From the NCBI RefSeq assembly GCF_012927345.1, contig NZ_JABBGJ010000044.1:1-64000 (forward strand): a DNA stretch of 64,000 nucleotides. Reading direction: 5' to 3'. Each line of letters starts with the position of its first letter. The first letter of the stretch is position 1. The stretch comes from Paraburkholderia polaris (lineage in GTDB: Bacteria > Pseudomonadota > Gammaproteobacteria > Burkholderiales > Burkholderiaceae). The notes under the pieces were generated by a model that saw only the letters and a program-made list of their open reading frames with translations, was not told the DNA's origin and made no database searches. Below, piece by piece: positions 25,532 through 33,754 of the stretch. A program made the position numbers and the translations under genes.

Positions 25532-26431
25532 TTAGTCGGCACGATGAGTCGAATACAAATCGACTAACCAGTCGATAAAAATATCGACCCGCCTTGGTTT
25601 GGTTCGATTGGGCATATACACAACGGACACAGGGCGGGGATTTAACGGATAGTCTCTCAGAACCTTGCTCAGCCGGCCTGATCGCACATGGGCGTCGAGT
25701 ATAAAAGTGCTCCCCTGTATCAATCCGAGACCCGCAAGCCCACATGCCACGTAGGTATCTGCGTCGTTCACCAGGATCGCGCTCTTCAGCGGAACGGAAC
25801 GGACCTCGTTTCCCTCGAGAAACTCCCAACTCCTGATACGGCCTGACTTCAAGGCGTAACTCACGCCGATGTGATCGCCGAGGTCATCCAGGGTGAAGGG
25901 CTCGCCATAGGCCCGGATATATTCGGGCGACGCGTAGGTCAGCGTTTTGTAATGACCAACTGTTTTAGCGACTAGTCCAGGTTCGCTCACCGTTCCCACG
26001 CGCAGCGCGCAGTCCAGCCCCTCTTCGATCAGATCGGGGTGGTGATCAGCAATGCTGATGTCCAGTCGAATATCAGGATTACTGGCGAAAAATTTCGGTA
26101 GCTCAGGGATAACGGTCGACTTCGCGACTAGCGACGGCATGCTGACACGCACCATTCCGCTTTTGCTTCCCTTGGAAGCCTGAGCGTCGGCGTCCATTTC
26201 GTCTAAATCCCGAAGAAGCGCGACGCAACGTTCGTAGTAGCGAAGGCCCGCATCTGTCGGCTTGCTTCGGCGAGTTGTTCGGTTAAGAAGCTTCACGCCC
26301 AGATCCGACTCAAGGGCCTGAACCATACGGGTAACGTAGACCGCCGACGTATGCAAAACTTCGGCGGCTCTCGTGAAGTTAGTCGATTCGACCACCTTCA
26401 CATACACCTTCATTGCGGAAATCTTGTCCAT
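25532..26431 (-). CDS. LysR-family regulator (CrgA-like subgroup)
   Basis: The 299-residue protein begins MDKISAMKVYVKVVESTNFT and continues with the HTH (RAAEVLHTSAVYVTRMVQALE) and KLLNRTTRRSKPTDAGLRYY. These are marks of the CrgA-like group, which often controls efflux pumps and oxidoreductases. The effector domain starts near residue 90. It lies 53 bases downstream of the ALS gene on the same strand. The gap holds a 13-bp LysR box (26466-26478) whose exact copy is upstream of the MFS/HlyD efflux genes, so it is the best candidate regulator of that operon. Confidence 0.85.
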   Translation of the reverse strand: MDKISAMKVYVKVVESTNFTRAAEVLHTSAVYVTRMVQALESDLGVKLLNRTTRRSKPTDAGLRYYERCVALLRDLDEMDADAQASKGSKSGMVRVSMPSLVAKSTVIPELPKFFASNPDIRLDISIADHHPDLIEEGLDCALRVGTVSEPGLVAKTVGHYKTLTYASPEYIRAYGEPFTLDDLGDHIGVSYALKSGRIRSWEFLEGNEVRSVPLKSAILVNDADTYVACGLAGLGLIQGSTFILDAHVRSGRLSKVLRDYPLNPRPVSVVYMPNRTKPRRVDIFIDWLVDLYSTHRAD

Positions 26432-26463
26432 CGTTTGTGGTTACGTCTTTCTTTACATGTCGA

Positions 26464-26480
26464 GGTTCGTTATACGAAGT
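26464..26480. promoter_or_regulatory. LysR-type box, copy 1 (upstream of LysR gene)
   Basis: TTCG-N5-CGAA at 26466-26478 is a T-N11-A LysR box, 35 bases ahead of the LysR start. The identical 13 bases occur at 30983-30995. Flanking bases extend the palindrome with GG and GT. Autoregulation is the simplest reading. Confidence 0.6.
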
Positions 26481-26484
26481 ATGG

Positions 26485-28350
26485 TTAGAACATATCCGCA
26501 GCCGCTTGACGCTCTGCGCCCTTCCCTCCGGCTTCTCGCTCAGACCGGGACGGGATAAACGGCCCGGTGATCATATTCGAGTAGCTTTGCCCAGGCCCCA
26601 CCATCGGAAACACATCAGCGTTCTGGTCGACCATCACTTCGAGGAAATCCGGTCCATCAAACTCTACGAAGGCTTTAAGTTTGTCCTCGAGTTCGCTTAT
26701 CGCTTCAACCCGACAGGCAAACTCAAACCCGTCGGCCCGAGCTGCCGTGACAAAATCCTTGCGATGAAGCGACTTGTCGCTCACGCACAATCGACCCTCG
26801 TAAAAAAGACGCTGCCACTGCCGGATCATCCCGTCACCGAGATTGTTGAGCAGCAATACTTTGACGGGCACGCCGTACGTGGTTGCCGTCTCCAGGTCGC
26901 CGATATTCATGCGGATGCTGCCGTCACCATCGATGTCGATCACGAGGGCGTCCGGTCGCGCAAGTTGAGCACCGATAGCCGCGGGCAGCCCGAAACCCAT
27001 CGTCCCCATACTGCCCGAAGTCAGGAAGCTTCGCGGCTCGACGAAGTCGAAAAATTGTGCAGCCCACATCTGATGCTGGCCGACGCCTGTGCAGATGATT
27101 GCTCGCCCTCCGGTAATTTCACTGAGCTTTTCGACAACGAACTGCGGCTGAATCGCCGGATTGCTCCGGTCATAGTTCATACCGTAGACCCGCTTCAATT
27201 CCTTTATATGATCGAGCCAGTCCAAAGGCGACTGAGCGGCTGAACTGTGCTTCATCAGTGACAGCAACGTATTCTTCGCGTCGCCTACGTGCGTCCAGTG
27301 CGCCCGTTTAACCTTGTTGATCTCCGCCTCATCAATGTCGATATGGGCGACATACCGCGCACCGCGCGCGAAATCGTCAGGACGGCCACCGGCGACGCGG
27401 TCATCGAATCGGGCACCCACCGCGATCAGAAAGTCGCAATCGTCCACCGCGTAGTTCGCACAGGCCGAGCCGTGCATGCCCAGCATGCCAAGCCCCAGTT
27501 CGTGGTTCACGGAGATCGCGCCAAGACCCATCAGCGTGGTCACCACGGGGATCCGATAGCGCTCTGCAAACTCACGCAACGCAGCCGTCGCGCCGGCCGC
27601 AATGATGCCTCCGCCGGCATACAGCAACGGTCGCTTGCTGTGCGCCAGCAGATCGAAGAATTCGGCGCGCTTGTCCTCTTCGAGACGAGCGCCTTTTGCC
27701 ACCATTCGAAGACGGTCGGAGTAGCCTCGAAACTCCAACGTGCCTTGCCCACGGTAGATTCCGGTCCAGTTCTGGATGTCCTTCGGCACGTCGACGACAA
27801 CCGGGCCAGGACGGCCGGTGCGAGCGACTTCGAATGCGCTCCGCAGTGTCTGTTCCAGCTTTGCCGGGTCGGTAACCAGAAACACCTGCTTTGCGCACGC
27901 CGACATGATGTTAAAGACGGGCGCTTCCTGGAACGCATCCGTGCCGACCATGGCGCGAGGTACCTGTCCGCATATGAGGACGACGGGGATTGAATCACCG
28001 TTACAGTCGGCGATCGGCGTCACCGCGTTCGTCGCCCCGGGACCTGACGTCACCATGAATACGCCAACTTTTCCGCTCGCGCGCGCATAACCGGCGGCCA
28101 TGAAACCGGCGACCTGTTCATTGGCGGGTACAACGAGGTTGATCTGGCGCTCTGGATTTGCCGCATGCAGTTCGTTGAAACGAAAGACGGCGTCGTACGT
28201 CGGCAAAATCGCGCCGCCGCTATAACCAAATAGGGTGTCGACGCCCTGTTCGCTGAGTACGCGCAGGATGATGTCGGCGCCCGACATCGATTCGCCGGCA
28301 AGCGGTGGTTTCGGGAGTGCGTCTAAAGCAGGGTTCGGGTTTTGGGTCAT
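26485..28350 (-). CDS. Acetolactate-synthase-like TPP enzyme, large subunit (divergent)
   Basis: The 621-residue protein has the three TPP-enzyme domains: the pyrimidine domain (GADIILRVLSEQGVDTLFGYS, PANEQ with catalytic Glu78), the central domain (RPLLYAGGGIIAAG; GARFDDRVAGG), and the pyrophosphate domain with GDGSIRMN ending at LLLNN. ALS normally condenses pyruvate to acetolactate (or acetohydroxybutyrate) in branched-chain synthesis, with FAD and TPP. Here the usual RHEQ around the glutamate reads ANEQ, and no ilvN small-subunit gene is adjacent. It may be a specialised or catabolic enzyme. The start ATG 28350 has only a weak ribosome site and overlaps the stop of the SucA-like remnant; ATG at codon 22 is an alternative. 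Confidence 0.85.
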   Translation of the reverse strand: MTQNPNPALDALPKPPLAGESMSGADIILRVLSEQGVDTLFGYSGGAILPTYDAVFRFNELHAANPERQINLVVPANEQVAGFMAAGYARASGKVGVFMVTSGPGATNAVTPIADCNGDSIPVVLICGQVPRAMVGTDAFQEAPVFNIMSACAKQVFLVTDPAKLEQTLRSAFEVARTGRPGPVVVDVPKDIQNWTGIYRGQGTLEFRGYSDRLRMVAKGARLEEDKRAEFFDLLAHSKRPLLYAGGGIIAAGATAALREFAERYRIPVVTTLMGLGAISVNHELGLGMLGMHGSACANYAVDDCDFLIAVGARFDDRVAGGRPDDFARGARYVAHIDIDEAEINKVKRAHWTHVGDAKNTLLSLMKHSSAAQSPLDWLDHIKELKRVYGMNYDRSNPAIQPQFVVEKLSEITGGRAIICTGVGQHQMWAAQFFDFVEPRSFLTSGSMGTMGFGLPAAIGAQLARPDALVIDIDGDGSIRMNIGDLETATTYGVPVKVLLLNNLGDGMIRQWQRLFYEGRLCVSDKSLHRKDFVTAARADGFEFACRVEAISELEDKLKAFVEFDGPDFLEVMVDQNADVFPMVGPGQSYSNMITGPFIPSRSEREAGGKGAERQAAADMF

Positions 28351-28626
28351 GGCTGGCTCGCATGGAAACGGTTGCCCAACGTTGCGTCTTCGTCAAAAAG
28401 AAACGTGTCGGCCGTGCTGAATCGCGTAGACATCTCTGCCGCCGACAAGCCGTAGAACGTTGGCGTGAGTTCGACCGAGGCCTGCGGCGGAGTCCACAGC
28501 AGCCGGTCCAGTTTCGCCTTGCGCGTGCCGACCATGCGAAACGCGGCAATCAGCGGCTGTACCGCCCTCGACATAGGGAGCGCTTCCCCCGAACAAGAAA
28601 GAGCTTTGATGTTTTTGCATTAGCAT
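28347..28626 (-). pseudogene. Remnant of 2-oxoglutarate dehydrogenase E1 (SucA) N-terminus
   Basis: From ATG 28626 one frame reads MLMQKHQSSFLFGGSAPYVE, matching the SucA N-terminal E2-binding motif (SSYLxGxNAPYVEELYE). Right after, a shifted frame from 28574 reads VQPLIAAFRMVGTRKAKLD, then ELTPTFYGLSAAEM, matching the next conserved SucA block (LxLINAYRxxGHxxAxLDP; ELDPxFYGLTEADxD). About 80-100 residues between the two are deleted and the homology ends after about residue 65 of the second frame. The stop of the second frame (28347-28349) overlaps the ALS start as ATGA, so it could still act as a coupled leader. No rest of a sucA gene is present. Confidence 0.7.
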
Positions 28627-28988
28627 GATGAATCCGTTCTCGATTGACGTCGGGTCCGAACGTGGACCCAGCCGCGTTGATGCGATCAAGAATAGATAGT
28701 CGGAACGGCAACTGGAATACGCAGATGGCGCGGTATCTGGCCAATCGGGATGAGATTTGGGCCACGCAATGAATGCGTGCGCAGGCCGTTACCGGCGTTA
28801 TCGGATTGCATTCCGCTACGCCATGTAACAAGTGAATATCGGCGCGGCGCCTTTATCCCGCCTCGCTTCGCCTCTATATTTCACCTCAGCGAAGACAGAT
28901 CTGGGTCGCGATCCGGCAGACAAGCCGCTCACCGAGCGGTGCGGGCACGCGAGCGATCGATTGATCAACTCACCTCAATGGCTCGGAC
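28627..28988. other. Intergenic region between the SucA remnant and the SDR stub
   Basis: About 360 bases between divergent units; no gene is supported. It should hold the promoters for the leftward SucA-remnant/ALS/LysR unit and for the rightward GlxA-type regulator. Confidence 0.35.
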
Positions 28989-29126
28989 ATGAACTCCAGC
29001 AACAAGACGGTCGTTATCCCTGGCGCGTCGCGTGGCGTCGGTCTGGCAGTTGCTGAAGCGTGTCTGAAGCGTCAATTGACGGCACCCGCGGCGCCGTGCT
29101 TACAACCCATGAAGGTGACGGCATGA
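28989..29126 (+). pseudogene. SDR N-terminal stub fused to unrelated sequence
   Basis: ATG 28989 reads MNSSNKTVVIPGASRGVGLA and VAEACLKR, a clear SDR N-terminus with the cofactor motif GASRGVG. After about residue 28 the sequence (QLTAPAAPCLQP...) is unrelated and ends at TGA 29124-29126, which overlaps the ATG of the next gene (29123). A full SDR is about 230-290 residues, so this is a truncated relic. Confidence 0.65.
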
Positions 29127-30145
29127 AAGTCGCCATTGTTTTGTTCGATGGTGTGCAGGCGCTGGATGTTGCAGGCCCCTTGGACGTATTCGCTGAAGCA
29201 AATACATTTCTGCCGGAGCATCGGAGATACGAGGTCTCTCTTGTAGGGTACCAGGCCGGCACCGTGTCCTGCTCGAATGGGATGCAAGTCGCAGTGCCTT
29301 ATGGGTATGCGGACTTCGACTCTCCATTTGACCTGCTGTTGATAGCAGGAGGACCGCAGTTGCCCAACGCCCAGCCGCGAAGCGCGTTTCTGGAATGGTT
29401 GCAAGAGCAGGCGCGCGGCGCAACACGGTTTGGCTCCGTTTGCAACGGAGCGTTCATGCTCGCGCATGCTGGGCTGCTGGACGGTAAGGAAGTGACGACC
29501 CACTGGGCGGATGCCGGCCGCCTCGCTGACGAGTTTCCTAAGGCTCGCGTGCAACCCGACAGGATTTTCATCCGTGACGGACGCCTCTTTACCTCTGCCG
29601 GCGTAACGGCGGGCATAGACCTGTGTCTGTCGCTCGTGGCGGAAGACTGGGGGCATGAGCTTGCGGTTCGGGTAGCGAAACGTCTGGTCGTCTATATCCA
29701 GCGAGAAGGCGGGCAGTCTCAATACAGCCCTTACGTTGGCCTACGGAAGGACCAGGATCCGATCGTCAGCAAGGTGCTCCGATACGTGACCGAGCACATC
29801 ACCGATACGCTATCGATCGAACAGCTTGCGAGCGCGGTTTCGGTCAGCCGACGTACCTTCTCGAGGCTATTTTCGAAGTATGCAAAGGTGACGCCGTCCG
29901 CGTTTGTCGAGCAGGTTCGCGTTGACGCCGCGAGGAAACTGCTCGAGGAGACAGATGCGCCTCTCAAGACTGTGGCGTTCAATTGTGGTTTTCACAGCGC
30001 CACGCATATGCGAGCGATTTTCTTCCGGCGGCTAAACGTAACGCCCAGACAGTATCGTCAACGATTCCGTGGTGCGGCGTGCACGGAGCAGTGGGCGTCC
30101 GGCGGTATCGTCGAGCAAGTCGAAATAGCCGAGATGGAAGCGTGA
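29123..30145 (+). CDS. GlxA-type regulator (DJ-1/PfpI domain plus AraC HTH)
   Basis: ATG 29123 follows GAAGGTG. The 340-residue protein has an N-terminal class I glutamine-amidotransferase-like domain (MKVAIVLFDGVQALDVAGPLDVF; FGSVCNGAFMLAHAGLLDG with the nucleophile-position Cys107) and a C-terminal AraC double HTH (about 228-320; LSIEQLASAVSVSRRTFSRLF, then LKTVAFNCGFHSATHMRAIF). GlxA-type proteins are DNA-binding regulators that sense small nitrogenous or aldehyde-type ligands; the amidase fold is usually not catalytic. The target is unclear since no intact enzyme gene is directly adjacent; the truncated SDR may have been one. Confidence 0.9.
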   Translation: MKVAIVLFDGVQALDVAGPLDVFAEANTFLPEHRRYEVSLVGYQAGTVSCSNGMQVAVPYGYADFDSPFDLLLIAGGPQLPNAQPRSAFLEWLQEQARGATRFGSVCNGAFMLAHAGLLDGKEVTTHWADAGRLADEFPKARVQPDRIFIRDGRLFTSAGVTAGIDLCLSLVAEDWGHELAVRVAKRLVVYIQREGGQSQYSPYVGLRKDQDPIVSKVLRYVTEHITDTLSIEQLASAVSVSRRTFSRLFSKYAKVTPSAFVEQVRVDAARKLLEETDAPLKTVAFNCGFHSATHMRAIFFRRLNVTPRQYRQRFRGAACTEQWASGGIVEQVEIAEMEA

Positions 30146-30344
30146 GATAGCTTTCCGGTCTACCCAGGACTGGCCTGGTCTGCGCACGCCCCTCGCGTGG
30201 AAAGGCGGAGGTATACACCGTCGCTGGCCAGAATCGGGGTACGTTTGACCTGAAATCGATCCTCTTGTGGCTTGTCCGCGGTAACGAGGTGGCCCAAACT
30301 ACGGCGCTTGTGGGAGGCCCTCCCGATAATGGCTTACATCATCC

Positions 30345-30875
30345 GTGACTCACTCCGATCCACTTCAATGCCTTCCAGACCTTCTTGAACCGGGTTTATC
30401 GGTCGTGTTTTGCGGAATCAATCCGGGCGCCCTTGCGGCTTCCACCGGCCGCCACTTTGCCGGCAGAGGCAATCGGTTCTGGCGGGTCCTTCACCTTGCG
30501 GGTTTTACTCCTGAACAAATATCTCCTGAGGACGATCGCACGCTGCTGCAGTATGGTTGCGGCCTGACAACCGTGGTCTCGCGTCCAACCGCACGAGCGG
30601 ACGAACTATCGCAATGGGAGTTCAAAGCGGCTGCGACGGAATTCGAGCAGAAGATTGAACGCTATGCGCCGCAATGTGTTGCCTTCCTCGGGAAGATGGC
30701 GCTCTCCGCCATGTCGGACACGCGCGACATCCACTGGGGCCTACAACCGAAAACGTTCGGCGGCGCCCGCGCATCGGTATTGCCAAATCCTAGCGGCCTG
30801 AACCGGACATTCAGTCTCGACGCGCTAGTGATTGCCTACCGGGAACTTCGTCTTGCAGTCGCGCCGGCTGTTTGA
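30345..30875 (+). CDS. mug: G/U mismatch-specific uracil-DNA glycosylase (Mug type)
   Basis: The 176-residue protein has the two Mug/TDG motifs: GINPG at residues 24-28 and LPNPSGLNR at 146-154. It should excise uracil, ethenocytosine or thymine opposite G in DNA repair. Between them, the GRHFAGRGNRFWRVLHLAGF block is also conserved in Mug. The start is a GTG at 30345; the in-frame sequence upstream has no better start. It is monocistronic, an unexpected housekeeping-type gene inside an otherwise rearranged stretch. Confidence 0.9.
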   Translation: MTHSDPLQCLPDLLEPGLSVVFCGINPGALAASTGRHFAGRGNRFWRVLHLAGFTPEQISPEDDRTLLQYGCGLTTVVSRPTARADELSQWEFKAAATEFEQKIERYAPQCVAFLGKMALSAMSDTRDIHWGLQPKTFGGARASVLPNPSGLNRTFSLDALVIAYRELRLAVAPAV

Positions 30876-31306
30876 GGCAGTCGTAGCGCGATATCGGCAT
30901 CATCATAACGAAACAGGCTGGTCGGGACTCGCGTTACATGCTTGAGGCGCCGCTCGCGCCGTTCCACCGGGGCGACGTTTACTTCGTTATACGAACCGAA
31001 AAAAAATCCTTTCCCGGTGGGCGCATTGTCCTCGTGGCGACGGTGGCATTGGCCAGATTTCCGCTCGAAATGGCCCAATTCACGACCTGTATCGACTATA
31101 AGAATGCTGCCCCCTCTCCTAGAATTAGTTCAACCCATTGCGCAGCAGCGATACGGTAACGAGCCGATTTGAATGACTTCAGGAAAAACCATCAAGTCAT
31201 GGGATCAAGTTTCTTCGCGGAGCATCTGAGGTCTTTGCGAGCGCCGGGCGTGACAGGGAGATTTCCCGATGGAATGCGCCATTCAACCCTTAGTAGCCAG
31301 ACCCTT
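30876..31306. other. Upstream region of the MFS/HlyD operon
   Basis: About 430 bases with no gene. It holds the second copy of the LysR box at 30983-30995. A TTG-initiated extension of the MFS frame to 31169 is possible but its sequence is not membrane-protein-like. Confidence 0.4.
30981..30997. promoter_or_regulatory. LysR-type box, copy 2 (upstream of MFS/HlyD)
   Basis: TTCG-N5-CGAA at 30983-30995 is identical over 13 bases to the box at 26466-26478. An A-tract follows. It is about 310 bases before the likely MFS start (31307), or 174 before the TTG at 31169, far enough for a leader with the promoter between. Confidence 0.6.
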
Positions 31307-32932
31307 ATGAACACCGCCAACCCACCGACAACCAGAACAGGAGAACCGAAGCTCGCGCATTCGTCAGCGCCGGTTTCTGTACGGAAGACAGAGACTCCTG
31401 TACAGCAAACGTCCACCGAAGCCAAGCTACCGCTTCGCCGCGCTATCGGCCTGATCGGAATGTTGCTGGCGTCGCTGCTGGCGATATTGAACGAACAGGT
31501 CACCGCGGTGGCGCTGACCGATATTCGCGGCGTGTTCTCGATCGGACGTGACGATGGGACATGGCTGACCGCTCTCTTCGAGGCTACAAACGTGGCCACG
31601 ATGGTATTTGCTCCGTGGTTTGGAGTGACGCTCACGCTGAAGCGATTCACGATCGGCGCCGTGCTGGCCGTGATGTTCCTCGGGTTCCTTTGTCCCTTTG
31701 CGCCGAACCTGCATATGCTTTATGTGTTGCGTGCGCTGCAGGGCGTAGCCGGCGGATGCCTGCCCCCAATGTTGATCATCGTGGCGCTTCGTTATCTTCC
31801 CCCGAAAATCAAGTTATATGGACTCGCGGGTTACGCACTGACTGCGACCTTCGGCCCAGCGCTCGGCACGCCTCTCGCGGCCTTATGGACCGAATATGTC
31901 GGTTGGCAAATGGCATTCTGGCAAATCGTGCCGCTTGGTTTAGTGAGCTGCGTGGCAATCTACAAGGGACTTCCGGCAGATCCCACCAAACTCGAACGAT
32001 TCCGTTCGTTTAACTGGAGCGGGTTCATACTGGGATATCCCGCTATAGCAATGCTCGTCATTGGCTTTCTACAGGGCGATCGCCTTGACTGGCTGAACTC
32101 CACGTTTATCTCCACGATGTTTTATGGAGGGGCGCTGTTGTTCGTTGCGTTCCTTATCAACGAGTGGTTTCATCCGCTGCCGTTTTTCGGGCTTAGGCTG
32201 CTTTCCCGCAGGAACTTCGCGCACGGGCTTCTGACGCTGGTAGGCGCAGTTGTGCTACTGGTTGGCGTTGCCGCTATACCCGGCCAATATCTCGCACAAG
32301 TTCACGGTTACAGGCCGCTGCAAACCGCGCCGCTGTCTTTGCTGGTTGCCATTCCCCTATTGATTGCACTGCCTGCGACCGCCGCCGTCCTGAACCTCAG
32401 GCAGGTCGACCACCGCTGGGTCATGGCGATTGGACTTTCCCTGATGGCCACCTCCTGCTTTATGGGGAGTTTCATGACCTCGGAGTGGATCCGCGAGAAC
32501 TTCTGCTGGCTTCAGTCGTTACAGATCGTTGCGCAACCGATGGTGATCATGGGGATCCTGATGGGCGTAACAACAGGCTTGCCGCCAACGGAAGGGCCGT
32601 TTGCTTCGGCCATGTTCAACACGCTCAAAACCTTTTCTGGCGCTGCGGCAACCGGTCTCATCGAAGGGCTAGGTACTGCGCGTGAGCATTTTCATTCGAG
32701 CATGCTCGTGGACCGGTTAGGCAACAACGCGTTAATTACGGGCCAAAGCATCGATGCCGTTCATGGTCTCGGCGAACTCGCACACCGGATCCACGAGCAG
32801 GCCGTAGTGCTGACATCGGCGGATCTCTATCGCGTGATGGCCGGTATCGCCGTCGCCTTCCTTTTCGTTATCCCGGTGTTGCCCGTGCGTATTTATCCGC
32901 CATGGAGTACTACGCCGCCCTCTTCCCGTTAA
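31307..32932 (+). CDS. MFS exporter, EmrB/QacA-like (DHA2)
   Basis: From ATG 31307 the protein is about 541 residues with roughly 14 hydrophobic helices after a polar N-terminal 40 residues. It has the signatures of the EmrB group: LLAILNEQVTAVALTDIRG in TM1, GRDDGTWLTALFEATNVATM in the first loop, and LRALQGVAGGCLPPMLIIVA in TM4. It pumps toxic compounds and needs an EmrA-like adaptor and outer-membrane protein. Those follow directly but are broken, so the pump is probably incomplete. Several in-frame starts (31169, 31199, 31274) exist without a strong ribosome site; 31307 keeps the typical short tail. Confidence 0.8.
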   Translation: MNTANPPTTRTGEPKLAHSSAPVSVRKTETPVQQTSTEAKLPLRRAIGLIGMLLASLLAILNEQVTAVALTDIRGVFSIGRDDGTWLTALFEATNVATMVFAPWFGVTLTLKRFTIGAVLAVMFLGFLCPFAPNLHMLYVLRALQGVAGGCLPPMLIIVALRYLPPKIKLYGLAGYALTATFGPALGTPLAALWTEYVGWQMAFWQIVPLGLVSCVAIYKGLPADPTKLERFRSFNWSGFILGYPAIAMLVIGFLQGDRLDWLNSTFISTMFYGGALLFVAFLINEWFHPLPFFGLRLLSRRNFAHGLLTLVGAVVLLVGVAAIPGQYLAQVHGYRPLQTAPLSLLVAIPLLIALPATAAVLNLRQVDHRWVMAIGLSLMATSCFMGSFMTSEWIRENFCWLQSLQIVAQPMVIMGILMGVTTGLPPTEGPFASAMFNTLKTFSGAAATGLIEGLGTAREHFHSSMLVDRLGNNALITGQSIDAVHGLGELAHRIHEQAVVLTSADLYRVMAGIAVAFLFVIPVLPVRIYPPWSTTPPSSR

Positions 32933-32944
32933 GCGACGCTATAT

Positions 32945-33208
32945 ATGTCATCCGTTACCCAACTTCCTCCCAAAGCAATTCGTCTTGCTGCGTATGCGGT
33001 CATACTCGGCGTCGCCATATGGGCTGGCATCAGACTATTTGCCGACTCGAATAGCGAGTCCACAAACGATGCCTATGTGACGGCCGATTTCACGCTGGTA
33101 GCACCGCGTGTCGCTGGCCAGCTTTCAGAGGTACTCGTAGAAGACAACCAGCAGGTGAAAGCCGGACAACTACTGGTACGTATCGATGACCGCGACTTCC
33201 GCGCCTGA
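32945..33208 (+). pseudogene. HlyD/EmrA-family adaptor, N-terminal fragment
   Basis: ATG 32945 lies 12 bases after the MFS stop. The 87 residues contain the membrane anchor (LAAYAVILGVAIWAGIRLF), the conserved STNDAYVTADFTLVAPRVAG strand and the lipoyl-like EDNQQVKAGQLLVRIDDRDF. A full adaptor is about 350-400 residues; here the hairpin and beta-barrel parts are missing. The frame ends at a TGA formed at a deletion junction with outer-membrane-protein sequence. Confidence 0.85.
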
Positions 33209-33417
33209 ACCAGCGCGCGCTGTCGATTGCGCGGCAACGGTACAAGGCAGGCGCAGTCGATTTTCTAGACGTGCTTAACGTGCAGAAACAGTTGCTCGAC
33301 GCGCAGAGCAACCTTGAGCAAAGCAAGGCCGACGCTGACGCCAACCTCATCACGCTATGCAAGGTACTCGGCGGCGGGTGGGAGTCAACGTATGCCAAAC
33401 AGGACGATCTTCATTGA
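33205..33417 (+). pseudogene. NodT-family outer-membrane efflux protein, C-terminal fragment
   Basis: In the frame shifted by one from HlyD, bases 33208-33417 read NQRALSIARQRYKAGAVDFL, DVLNVQKQLLDAQSNLEQSK, LITLCKVLGGGWE and end at TGA. This is the final helix of a TolC/NodT-type channel, including the RYxAGxVDFLDVL repeat and the GGGWE end. No start belongs to it. The rest of the adaptor and the OMF N-terminal two thirds have been deleted (roughly 2 kb expected between). Confidence 0.85.
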
Positions 33418-33499
33418 CAGGACGGCGTTAGGCGACCAGTGAGCGTCTTATGTGGAAGTTGGCGATACGGCATGCAATCCTAGGTAAGCCCGACAAGGA

Positions 33500-33754
33500 G
33501 ACATCGGTCATATCCCCCTCGACGCGTATCGCGGGGTGCGCTCGGCCGTGGATAAGCGAGTGAAAGAGGTGGTCGACGACGCCGACGGTCCTGAGGTTGT
33601 GGCCGAGGCCTTACTACAGGCTGCCGTCGCGGCTCGCCCGAAACTCCGCTATACAGCCGGTGGACTCGCCGGACGTCTGCGATTGCTACGCAGATTTGCG
33701 CCCGCTGGGCTGGTAGACGCCGGCATTCGCAAAGATCTGCGGCTCGCAACGTAG
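33500..33754 (+). pseudogene. SDR C-terminal stub
   Basis: Reading from about 33500, IPLDAYRGVRSAVDKRV is followed by DDADGPEVVAEALLQAA, AARPKLRYTAGG and RLLRRFAPAGLVDAGIRKDL. This is the C-terminal cap of SDR oxidoreductases (DPEVVAxAVLxAAxAxxPKLRYxAG... LRRFxPA). The cofactor-binding half is absent and the frame is closed upstream by a stop at 33485-33487. It may be the other end of the SDR whose N-terminus remains at 28989, but the two could be different genes. Confidence 0.65.
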
